DNA of 64,000 bases. It comes from Aquimarina sp. U1-2 (GTDB lineage: Bacteria > Bacteroidota > Bacteroidia > Flavobacteriales > Flavobacteriaceae). Shown in pieces: positions 1 through 8,700 of the stretch. The position numbers were made by a program, and so were the translations under genes. Location: NCBI RefSeq assembly GCF_017897595.1, contig NZ_JAGKIK010000010.1, positions 1-64,000 on the forward strand. Reading direction: 5' to 3'. The notes under the pieces are model-generated. The model was not told where the DNA came from. It did not search any database and saw only the letters and a program-made list of their open reading frames with translations. Within the stretch, counting starts at the first letter, position 1. Each line of letters opens with the position of its first letter.

Positions 1-123
1 TAAGGCAGATTCGCCTACAGGCTTGTAATATAAACCACTACGATGGATACTCAACAGTTTACACTGATGGGTAACACTTAACTTGTGTGCCTTGTCAACA
101 TGCCCTCTGCGTTGCTGTACATT
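1..123 (-). CDS. IS3-family transposase OrfB, N-terminal fragment
   Basis: Translating the minus strand here gives a peptide containing QCKLLSIHRSGLYYKPVGES, the characteristic N-terminal region of IS3-family OrfB, which carries the integrase domain further on. The frame is -1 relative to orfA. A TAG at 124-126 lies in this frame immediately after the orfA stop, so a simple -1 frameshift before the orfA stop would end there; OrfB may start independently, or the copy may be decayed. The rest of the gene, including the DDE catalytic residues, lies outside the window. Confidence 0.7.
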
Positions 124-128
124 CTATT

Positions 129-404
129 TCATGACAAGGCTTTCTTTAAAAAATCAATCTCTACCTTTTGCTGCCCAATGGTTTTTAATAAACGTTCTTC
201 CTTTTCCTCTGCTTCTGTTTTTTTGGACTTTGAACCTTTGGTAAAAACATCCTCGGCATTTTTAAGAAACTCGCGTTTCCAAGAGGTGATTTGCTGCGGA
301 GCAACATCAAAACGTTGTGATAACTCATTGGTCGTCTCTCGTTCTTTTAAAGCTTCTAAAACAACTTTTGTCTTGAATTTTGAAGTAAATTTTCTTCGTG
401 TCAT
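129..404 (-). CDS. IS3-family transposase OrfA (HTH protein)
   Basis: This 91-residue protein begins with a basic MTRRKFTSKFKTKVVLEAL segment, then a helix-turn-helix (about residues 5-50, including SQRFDVAPQQITSWKREF). A leucine-zipper-like C-terminal coiled coil follows (about 60-90, ending IDFLKKALS). This is the standard size and architecture of IS3 OrfA, which binds the IS ends and is fused to OrfB by frameshifting in active elements. It is oriented away from the truncated permease to its right. Confidence 0.88.
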   Translation of the reverse strand: MTRRKFTSKFKTKVVLEALKERETTNELSQRFDVAPQQITSWKREFLKNAEDVFTKGSKSKKTEAEEKEERLLKTIGQQKVEIDFLKKALS

Positions 405-463
405 AATACAGTAAATTTAATCATTTTTTGAACTTAATTTACTGCCCTAATTTTGGGGGGAAT

Positions 464-910
464 TATATTCAAAACGTGACCCAACTTCCGTTACAAAATT
501 TAATCCTATTCATCCCGTTGTTTTTTATTTTTGGATTTTTACTTAACGGTGCCATTACTACTTTACTAGGTATATACTCCGGAAACAAAAATTCAAACCA
601 TTTGATGTTTCTAAGCAATATCTTTAATTTTGCGTCGATTTATTTTGCTATGTTTGCTGCGACTAATCCTGATCACGTTGCGGTACTATATGGAAAATAT
701 ATCCCTTTTGTAAGCTATTTAACCATACCCACCTTATTGCCCTATGGATTGCATCTCACAGAATTACTTCTTGCATTATTCATATTAATACTAAGTACAA
801 TAGGTATAATGGTATTATCTGCAAAAGTTTATAAAAAACCATTTTCTCTGCAGGTAATAAAAATGCTGCCAAAAAAATTAACAGATTACTTGAAAGAACA
901 TGATGTTTAA
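464..910 (+). pseudogene. ABC-2 type permease (NatB-like), C-terminal remnant
   Basis: The frame encodes about 145 residues with roughly four hydrophobic segments: one near LFIPLFFIFGFLLNG, then two central ones, then one near LALFILILSTIGIMVLSAK. The end, AKVYKK, resembles the C-terminal membrane domain of ABC-2/NatB-type exporter permeases. The N-terminal half is missing and the frame runs directly into the IS3 end, so the gene was probably cut by the IS insertion. Any upstream part would be beyond the left edge. The family call rests on the topology and the AKVY-type ending, so it is moderate. Confidence 0.5.
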
Positions 911-1004
911 ACCCGGATTATGCACTATAAAATCTATATATGGCTTGAAATACTTTATTCTAATACGTAATCCGGGCTTGATTCACGTTCATTTGTGTAA
1001 CAGT

Positions 1005-1055
1005 AAAAAAATATCCACCAGATTGCCTTATCCTGCAGAAAGGTGGATATTTTTT
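1005..1055. terminator. bidirectional rho-independent terminator
   Basis: A 14-bp inverted repeat has arms at 1006-1019 and 1042-1055 (core ATATCCACC / GGTGGATAT), flanked by A-run and T-run on the two sides. It sits between convergent genes: the permease remnant ending at 910 and the phosphodiesterase ending at 1096. It can therefore stop transcription from both. A second, longer-looped inverted repeat (CCCGGATTA near 912-920 and TAATCCGGG near 968-976) precedes it. Confidence 0.8.
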
Positions 1056-1095
1056 GAATACAATGGTCAAAATAGTAACAGGTAGTACCGAATAC

Positions 1096-3093
1096 TTACT
1101 TAAAAATCATCTTCTTAGTTTGTTCTGTAGTTCCCTTAGTGCCTTTTGCTACAAACTTTACAATATACATACCCTGGCGAATATTTTTTGGCGTGTACCG
1201 AATCAAATGTCTTCCGGCTTCAAACGTTTTATTAGCCAAAGTAGCTACGAATTGCCCCTGAGTAGTATATATGGAAACAGTAACTTGTTGCTTTTCAGGA
1301 ATAGAAAAACCAATTGTTGTGGTGTCTGTGAAAGGATTTGGGAAATTACCCCATAATAAAGGTTTAATATCATTACTAGAAGTTATAGGATCTTCATTCT
1401 TTGTTTTTGAATCCTCGAGCGTGCTGATTTTAGTATTCTGAAGGTCTACAATCGACGTATTTGTTTTTGATTCTGGAGCTTGATCAGCATATGATACTAT
1501 AAGTCTAGGAGCCATAAAGCCTTCACTGCTGTAAAAATCCCATCCATTACCTCGGGTAGGTAAAATCGCCCAACCATAGTTTGTTTGTCCTTTGGCCCAA
1601 GCTTGCAAACTGGTAGTAACATCAATAGATAGCATTCCTTTTTTTACAGTAGATACTTCGCTATCGGGTTGCGAGATTGCTTCTTGATCGTTTGCTGAAA
1701 TTCCATTATTGAGCGTATTCCAGGTTTCATTCTCGTCCCATGAGGTCAACATACGATGAAAACGACCTCCTTTACCTTCATTTACCACTCGAACTTGTAA
1801 TGTAGCCTTTTGAATAGAAGCATCGTTAGGTATCTGACCCTGCGCCGACCCAATGATATTTTGAAATCGCAATAACGATTGATTATCTCTGCCACTCCAC
1901 CATGGATCTGCATCATCTACAAGTAGTGTTCCTCTCGAACCGTAACTACTATTGCGCTCATGGCGTCTTACATAAGTATCTACAGTGCCTCGGTATTGGT
2001 TAAGCCCCTGTTGAAATACGAGTATGGTATTATTTTGAGATGAGGTTACTTTTAAGGATTGATCTGCGTTATACACCGACCCCGGAACAGAGGGCAGCGC
2101 TAACAAATTAAGGGCAAGATTAGCAACTTCTCCATATCGAATAGGTAATAATGAGCCGTCATCGGTGGGTTGTCTTGTCCCTGGATCTTTTCGTATATCA
2201 GTATTAAGTGCATAGAGATCTGCACCTGGTGTTATCCCAGGTCCCCAGACATAAAAAGGTATCGTATAGTTATCAGGATCAAATAAGTTACCATGATTTT
2301 TTTTACCTTCTTCACCGCCATGATCGGCAGTAAGGATAATTGCTGTACGACCGGCTAATCCTGGAGTGGTTTCAATAACTTGAAAAAATCGACCTAATAA
2401 AGCATCTATTTCTGCTACTTTTTGAGCGTATGCTGAAATAGTATTCAATTCCCACCCGGTCGAATGTCCTTGCCCGTCAGGATTTCTGAAATGGAAAAAT
2501 GCATACGTATACTGTTGTGTTTTATAATCTTCAATAAAGGTGGAAGCCAATGCTTGCATATCAGAGGTATTGACATAGGTGTCAATTTTGTCTCTTCCAT
2601 TATCGACACCGATACCATCTGCCGCACCAGAATCAGCGTCATAAGAATTTTCGTAGAGTATGAATTTGCTTTTTCCTGCGTAAAGCGCAGTAGAGAATCC
2701 GTGATCATGAACAACATCAAATACAGAAGCGATATACGTTTGGGAATGCAGGGTAAAAGGTCCGGGATCACTATTCCACCAAAATCCATGACCTTGATCC
2801 CCAAAAACAGGTCTTCCGGTAATATGACTTGTATGACCGGGAATGGTAGAGGTATTTAGCACATCGGTTCTTGCGTTATCGGTCCATGCACCTTCAGTAC
2901 GAAAACGAAAAAAATTGGGCACATTTTGTGCACCAAGAGATGTAAGTACATCTGGTCGCAGTCCGTCGACACTTATATGCAGTACATGATCAATTTTCGA
3001 TACTTCAGATGTTTCGTTAGATGCTTGAGCGTTTGACAGGATACTTGCCAAAAGAACGAATAAAGAGAGTAGTGATTTTGTAGTATTCTTCAT
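1096..3093 (-). CDS. secreted alkaline phosphatase/phosphodiesterase with DNRLRE domain and T9SS tail
   Basis: The 665-residue protein starts with a signal peptide (about 1-24, ending in a SNAQA-like cleavage region). A type I phosphodiesterase/nucleotide pyrophosphatase catalytic domain follows (about 34-350). Visible metal-site motifs are SVDGLRPDV (41-49), STIPGHTSH with the likely Thr nucleophile (82-90), a DGQGHSTGW segment, and ADHGGEEGKKNHG. A DNRLRE/CBM96-like domain follows (about 360-540, with LLVDDADPWW). The last ~80 residues form a T9SS type A sorting domain ending in a basic tail. It is predicted to hydrolyse phosphodiester substrates at the surface or outside the cell; the substrate cannot be read from sequence. 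Confidence 0.87.
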   Translation of the reverse strand: MKNTTKSLLSLFVLLASILSNAQASNETSEVSKIDHVLHISVDGLRPDVLTSLGAQNVPNFFRFRTEGAWTDNARTDVLNTSTIPGHTSHITGRPVFGDQGHGFWWNSDPGPFTLHSQTYIASVFDVVHDHGFSTALYAGKSKFILYENSYDADSGAADGIGVDNGRDKIDTYVNTSDMQALASTFIEDYKTQQYTYAFFHFRNPDGQGHSTGWELNTISAYAQKVAEIDALLGRFFQVIETTPGLAGRTAIILTADHGGEEGKKNHGNLFDPDNYTIPFYVWGPGITPGADLYALNTDIRKDPGTRQPTDDGSLLPIRYGEVANLALNLLALPSVPGSVYNADQSLKVTSSQNNTILVFQQGLNQYRGTVDTYVRRHERNSSYGSRGTLLVDDADPWWSGRDNQSLLRFQNIIGSAQGQIPNDASIQKATLQVRVVNEGKGGRFHRMLTSWDENETWNTLNNGISANDQEAISQPDSEVSTVKKGMLSIDVTTSLQAWAKGQTNYGWAILPTRGNGWDFYSSEGFMAPRLIVSYADQAPESKTNTSIVDLQNTKISTLEDSKTKNEDPITSSNDIKPLLWGNFPNPFTDTTTIGFSIPEKQQVTVSIYTTQGQFVATLANKTFEAGRHLIRYTPKNIRQGMYIVKFVAKGTKGTTEQTKKMIFK

Positions 3094-3289
3094 GATTTAA
3101 GGTTTTAATTATAGATATTAAGATGAGTTTTATATATTTTCAAAGAAAAAAAACCTGAGGACACCTATTTGAAATTTACTGTTATGTTTTTGTAGTAAAA
3201 AGGTTAAGGATGACCCTTATGAAGTTGATTTTCTAGATAAACATGCCTTTACATCTTCCTCTTTCCCAAAGGCTCTTCAGAAATGAGAT
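3094..3289. other. intergenic, AT-rich, upstream of the phosphodiesterase and of the 163-bp array
   Basis: No ORF or RNA gene is recognisable. It should contain the promoter of the minus-strand phosphodiesterase. If the CRISPR array is transcribed rightwards, it also lies where a leader would be expected, although no leader motif is evident. Confidence 0.4.
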
Positions 3290-4341
3290 TAAAACTGTCT
3301 ACAGGACACTTTTTTAACGCTTCGGTCGTTTTCAAGATTACTATTTTAGTGATGATTCGTGATCACCGACGAGCGAGGTACGAAGCGAGAGGATGATCTT
3401 TTTGAAGTAACTTTTATACTTCATTTGCCAACGCACCATCTCGCACCTACGCTAAAACTGTCCACTGGACACTTTTTTAACGCTTCGGTCGTTTTCAAGA
3501 TCATTATTTTAGTGATGATTCGTGATCACCGACGAGAGAGGTACGAAGCGAGAGGATGATCTTTTTGAAGTAACTTTTATACTTCATTTGCCAACGCACC
3601 ATCTCGCCCCTATGCTAAAACTGTCCGCTGGACACTTTTTTAACGCTCCAGTCGTTTTCAAGATTAATATTTTAGTGATGATTCGTGATCACCGACGAGC
3701 GAGGTACGAAGCGAGAGGATGATCTTTTTGAAGTAACTTTTATACTTCATTTGCCAACGCACCATCTCGCCCCTATGCTAAAACTGTCCGCTGGACACTT
3801 TTTTAACGCTCCGGTCGTTTTCAAGATTACTATTTTAGTGATGATTCGTGATCACCGACGAGAGAGGTACGAAGCGAGAGGATGATCTTTTTGAAGCAAC
3901 TTTTATATTCAATTTGCCAACGCACCATCTCGCACCTACGCTAAAACTGTCCACAGGACACTTTATTAACGCTTCGGTCGTTTTCAAGATTACTATTTTA
4001 GTGATGATTCGTGATCACCGACGAGCGAGGTACGAAGCGAGAGGATGATCCTTTTGAAGTTACCTCTAGGTTCAATTTGCCTGCGCGCCATCTCGCACCT
4101 ACGCTAAAACTGTCCACTGGACACTTTTTTAACGCTCCGGTCGTTTTCAAGATCATTATTTTAGTGATGATTCGTGATCACCGACGAGAGAGGTACGAAG
4201 CGAGAGGATGATCTTTTTGAAGCAACTTTTATATTCAATTTGCCAACGCACCATCTCGCACCTACGCTAAAACTGTCCACTGGACACTTTATTAACGCTT
4301 CGGTCGTTTTCAAGATTACTATTTTAGTGATGATTCACAGG
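3290..4341 (+). repeat. 163-bp tandem repeat array carrying CRISPR-repeat cores (about 6.5 copies)
   Basis: The same unit recurs every 163 bp. The shared 29-nt core, identical or nearly identical to the middle of the CRISPR repeat at 4372-4417, starts at 3330, 3493, 3656, 3819, 3982, 4145 and 4308. Each unit then has a conserved GATCACCGACGAG segment, a purine-rich stretch (TACGAAGCGAGAGGATGATC), an AT-rich part, and a small hairpin (TGTCC-3 nt-GGACA) followed in most copies by a T-run. Copies differ by scattered substitutions with no length change. The units lack the first ~12 nt of the CRISPR repeat, which pair with tracrRNA, and its CACAGG end. The seventh core is chimeric and leads into the normal repeat end at 4337-4341. 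Confidence 0.93.
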
Positions 4342-4417
4342 CTGTGTCGTCTATTTGCCTCTTCAGAACCTGTTGTGAATTGCTTTCAAGATTACTATTT
4401 TAGTGATGATTCACAGG
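4308..4417 (+). CRISPR. minimal type II-C CRISPR array: one 30-nt spacer between a chimeric and a full repeat
   Basis: The full 46-nt repeat lies at 4372-4417. It begins GTTGTGAATTGCTTTCAAG and ends GATGATTCACAGG, imperfectly palindromic at its ends. The spacer is 4342-4371 (30 nt), the usual type II-C spacer length in Bacteroidota. The left repeat (to 4341) has a normal 3' end but its 5' part is replaced by the 163-bp unit. The orientation is + because the tracrRNA anti-repeat at 10052-10068 is the exact complement of repeat positions 4373-4389, so a crRNA would read spacer 4342-4371 followed by this repeat. The array points toward cas2, convergent with the cas operon. Confidence 0.85.
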
Positions 4418-4524
4418 ATACTTGCTTCAATTAGCTGGTATTCTGTGTTTTATATTTATGATAGGATTAGTGTTTTTTGTATTACAGTAATTAGATCTGT
4501 TCTGTATACTAAGATTTTATACTG

Positions 4525-4866
<342 letters not shown>

Positions 4867-4889
4867 TTACATACATATTATTAGTTTCG

Positions 4890-5786
4890 TTATGCAAATT
4901 CAGGATATACTATTTTTCTTCGACTTCCCTTAAAACATTCATATAAACTAGCGGTTGTTCGGCTCATTGCATTCATTAGTGGACTCAACTTCCCATCAAG
5001 TACAACATCCAGGGTGGGAATGCATAATAGTTGAGATTTCATATTTGTAGTAAATTCTTCAAGATTACAACCCGTTTCTACGATATCATACACTACGGAA
5101 TCCACAAAAGGCCGATACGGTTCCATGACATCGTCTGCCAGGCAAAAGGCATTGTATTTATTACTGTGAAAGATTCCTACGCTGGGCAATAACCCGCTGC
5201 TCACCAAAGCCCTGGCCGCTATAGCCCTTAAAATAGCATAGCCATAATTCAGTAAATTATTAGGAGCTACTCCTTTTTGATTTCGGCTAAAACCATCAAG
5301 ATCAAAAAGATTTTGAAAATAAAAGGCTGCTGCGAGTGCTTCTTCATTGCCTAAATCACCACTCCGTACTTCTTTCGCATAACGTTTTAAACGTAGTGCA
5401 TTTTTACCTTGTTGCAAAAAATGAGCTGCCTGGTTTTCAATCTTGGCAGTAACTGTCTGCTGCCATAAATTCTTTTTCAAAGGAACACTGGCATTCAATT
5501 GATGCCGAAAACGTGCTGTTTGTTCGCTATGACCCACAAGAGGCTGTAAAAAAGAGCAAGGTAGATGTTGTTGGTCACAGGTGATCACTGCGGTTTTGTT
5601 TTGTACTAATTTCATTAATAATCCATTAGTGATCGTGATCTGTGGGTTTTCCAACACAACGTATCCAAGATCCTCAATAGGAATAGACTTTTCTCCCTTT
5701 TCCTTTTCAGGATAATTGACGACTAACTGTTCGTTTTTAGTGCTTAGATAAGCAGGGTTGCCGAAAAAGAGGGTGCGTTTAATCAT
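4890..5786 (-). CDS. cas1: CRISPR-associated integrase Cas1 (type II)
   Basis: The 298-residue protein starts MIKRTLFFGNPAYLSTK, as in type II Cas1. The alpha-helical catalytic domain carries the metal-binding residues expected for the family: Glu in LGNEEALAA, His in VGIFHSNKYN, and acidic residues in LADDVMEPYRPFVD. Cas1 catalyses integration of new spacers into the array together with Cas2. Its ATG follows the cas9 stop by 1 nt, so it is co-transcribed and probably translationally coupled. No frameshift or missing motif is visible, so adaptation should be possible unless the aberrant array blocks it. Confidence 0.95.
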   Translation of the reverse strand: MIKRTLFFGNPAYLSTKNEQLVVNYPEKEKGEKSIPIEDLGYVVLENPQITITNGLLMKLVQNKTAVITCDQQHLPCSFLQPLVGHSEQTARFRHQLNASVPLKKNLWQQTVTAKIENQAAHFLQQGKNALRLKRYAKEVRSGDLGNEEALAAAFYFQNLFDLDGFSRNQKGVAPNNLLNYGYAILRAIAARALVSSGLLPSVGIFHSNKYNAFCLADDVMEPYRPFVDSVVYDIVETGCNLEEFTTNMKSQLLCIPTLDVVLDGKLSPLMNAMSRTTASLYECFKGSRRKIVYPEFA

Positions 5787-5787
5787 A

Positions 5788-8700
5788 TCAATATTCTCCT
5801 ATTTGAACGATTTGACCTATGTGATCTAATCGAACTTTTTCAATACCCTTCAATAGATTCGTAGATTGATAATGTCTATAAGTAAAATCAATATTATTTG
5901 TTATTGTAGTTTCTAAATGGTGCCTGAACATATAATTCTTAGTTGCAATCTTTTGAACTCTAAATAGGTAAGGAGAAATCAAAGAACTATTTCTAGGATC
6001 CAACAGATCTATCTCTAAAGGGTTAAAATCTTCAGCAGGAAAAACAAACATTTCATTTTGTTTCATGGTAAATAGAAATTTCCAGCCTTTAGAATGATTT
6101 TTATTGATTACTGCATTTCCCTGGTTTTTCCTGATCACAGCTTCGTAAAAGGAAACCACCTCTTCTTGCAGATTTCCATCCTCATCTTCATAAATGGCAA
6201 TATGATGATTATTACCAGTACTGACATAATCTACCGGAATGTCTCTGTTATTCTTATGTATATGATTTCCCAGATGGTCTTTGGCAATATGCAGGGGCTC
6301 GGCATTGCTTACTCCGGTTATCGTAACACGCTTAATAGGTATTCTTTTCTGTTCATTGAGCCAGATAGGGTTTTTGTCCAAATCAGAAAAGGCTTTTTTA
6401 AAATCTTCATGATATATTTTAAGTCTGTTTTTTAAGGTCGTTTTCACCCCTTCATCTAGAATTTTATCAAGATGTTTTTCATTTTTAAAATTATCGTAAG
6501 TAATATCTTTTCTGATCGTATAGATTTCTTCAAAACAATACACTTCTTTAAGTACCTCTTTTTGGCATATCAATGGCTCCTTTTTCAGGGTTTTAGTATC
6601 GAAAGCAACCTCAGGATTATGATCATATTTTTGTAGGTGAGCTAAAACTGTTTTTCTTTCCTGATAATTTATGATAAGATGCGCCTGTTCAAGGGTAAAC
6701 CTCTTATTGACCTTAATAGGCTTCTTAAGCGGACGTTTCGATTTTCCATAAATAGTTTCTTTATGTAATTGTCCGCGCGGAGTGAGCTGAACCTTAGTAT
6801 TGATTTTACCTTTACCTACTTTGGTTACATTCACATTTTTGGTGACCACCTTATTTTTGTTTTTAAAACTTATTAAAATACTCTCGGTATGTTCTTTAGC
6901 GCTTTCGCGAAAGCGGGGCAAAGGGCTTTTAAAAATACGTTTCCCTTTATGATTTTTCTCGGTAATCAGCGCCTCAATATTTTTTATGACTGGGTGATTA
7001 TCCTGCGAAGTATCTTTTCTGGCACTTAAATTGTTTATGTATTGAATATGGTTTTTGGTTGTAAATGCAACGGTGAGTGCATCCATAGCATGATGGCGAT
7101 GATCATTTCTTTTTGTCCAGTCTTTGATCACTTCACGTTTTATTATTTTTCCTGAAGATTTATCTAAACGTTCTTCAAACTCGGTTAGACCTAAAGCACG
7201 ATATTTTGGCAAATTAAGCTCTTTCATCACGTTTACCAGATCCCAATCATTTCTAAGTTTATTAGTTATACTTCCTGTAGTAGGTGTCACTTCTCTGAAT
7301 ACCTCAAAAAGCATTTTACGTGCCTCTTTTGCAATATATTGAGTATTTCGTAAATCACGTTCAATAAACTCATCAGGAATTTCTCTTAAAGACATCAAAA
7401 GTTTTTTGCCTTTAGTCCTACTTATAGTTTTGTTTTTTACCATTCCTTCAACACGTTCTTTAAACTGCTCTAATGTTGAGTTATAATCTTGGGAGATAAA
7501 ATCATAAGCCGTTCTATTGGCTTTTTTAAGGTTATCCTTTTTAAACGCTAGCGTCTTATTTGAAAATGAATCGTCAAACAATAGCGCTTTTGGAATAATA
7601 TGTTCTATATCTATTTCTTTTGAAAATAATTTATCCGGCGCAATGTATGTATCTGTAAATAAATCTTTATGACCTCTGGATTCCAGTTCTTTATATAACC
7701 GGTAGCGGATGACATCATTTTTAGTGGGATTGGGGATTTTATAATCTCTGTTTATAATTTTACGTATTTCATCATTGCGCCTTGTAGCATCGGCAATGCT
7801 CTTAGTCATTTCGGCACGTTCTTTTGCTGATTTTTTTAGTTCCCGAGCTAGTTCAATCCGTATTTCATCCGGTTTTCCGTAAGTTTCAATCACTTGATTT
7901 ACTACGTTCACCATCTGATTCAGGATTTTTTCTACTACTGGATTGCGTAGGCTGTTTTTCTTTAGAATTTCAAGCTTCGGCTTTAAAACCCTATCCTTTA
8001 ATGCTTCCTTATCTAAACTATGGGAATGATTATAGCCAGCCAGTTTACAAGCTTCTGAATATAAATGACCCTGTTGCAGGTAAGGAAAAATATTACGTAT
8101 AGCTTTAGCCGAAAGGTTTCCATAATCTTGCGAAAAAGAGATGTTAGCCAATAATGAACTGTATTCTGGCTTAAAACCAAATTTGTCCTGAAGTTTCTTT
8201 TTTAAAGAGACACTAGAGTTGCCATAAATAAGCCTATCCTTTTCAGTCACTTTGTCGTCTTCTTCTGTAGCATACAGTAGATGCCACAATTGATAGCTTG
8301 GTTGTTGTTGTAGGTTCTCATGCGCATTAAAGTCAAAAATAGTAGGATCTATTCCAAGTTCCGGAAATGTAGTCGCCAGTTCATTCTTAATTTCAGAAGC
8401 AGACTTTTTTTTCCAATCTAAGCCATAGCCTTCACGTTCTGAAATAGTTTGAAATATATTATATAGTGCTGCATTCGTACGATTACCTTCTATTTTTTCA
8501 AAGTTGGATCGCCATTGGCTTACTTTTCCTAATTTCATATATTGAGAAAGTACTTTCAATGCCTCTTTTGCAGTTAAATCTCCTCTTAGATTCAACTCGT
8601 CAAATAGTACTTGCCGTACTTCCTGATCTAAATCTTTAACTTCTATCTTCTTTTTTTCTTCATCATTAGTAAAAACAAGATGATTCAGATTCTGCCATAT

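Larger units (their letters stand above)
1..460 (-). mobile_element. IS3-family insertion sequence, partial at window edge
   Basis: The element holds an orfA (129-404) followed downstream on the minus strand by the beginning of orfB, the usual IS3 layout. The orfA-proximal end appears to lie near 450-463, at a run of G residues just before sequence resembling an interrupted ABC permease gene. The other end lies outside the window, so terminal inverted repeats and target-site duplication cannot be confirmed. The inner boundary is inferred from where the permease similarity resumes. Confidence 0.75.

Noticed and set aside
911-977. Inverted repeat CCCGGATTA/TAATCCGGG as an attachment or operator site
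   Set aside because: The loop is ~50 nt, there is no second copy in the window and no regulator next to it. It may simply add to termination.
900-1356. Short open frames between the permease remnant and the phosphodiesterase
   Set aside because: One spans the terminator hairpin and the other is antisense to the T9SS tail of the phosphodiesterase. Neither has a plausible protein composition.
3296-4173. The minus strand of the 163-bp unit as a second tracrRNA
   Set aside because: Its reverse complement does carry an anti-repeat-like core, but it is complementary to the 3' half of the repeat rather than the 5' half used by tracrRNA, and no nexus (AAGGATTATTCC-like) follows. The true tracrRNA is at 10051-10130.
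3330-4341. Reading the 163-bp array as a CRISPR array with ~134-nt spacers
   Set aside because: The sequences between cores are near-identical copies, not unique spacers, and the cores lack the tracrRNA-pairing end. Only 4342-4371 behaves like a spacer.
3359-4434. Series of overlapping ~66-residue open frames, one per 163-bp unit
   Set aside because: All start with GTG without a clear ribosome binding signal and overlap the next by 38 nt. 163 is not a multiple of 3, so the frame shifts each unit. Changes between copies are largely amino-acid altering (for example T to M, S to P, I to N). They are best seen as by-products of the tandem repeat.
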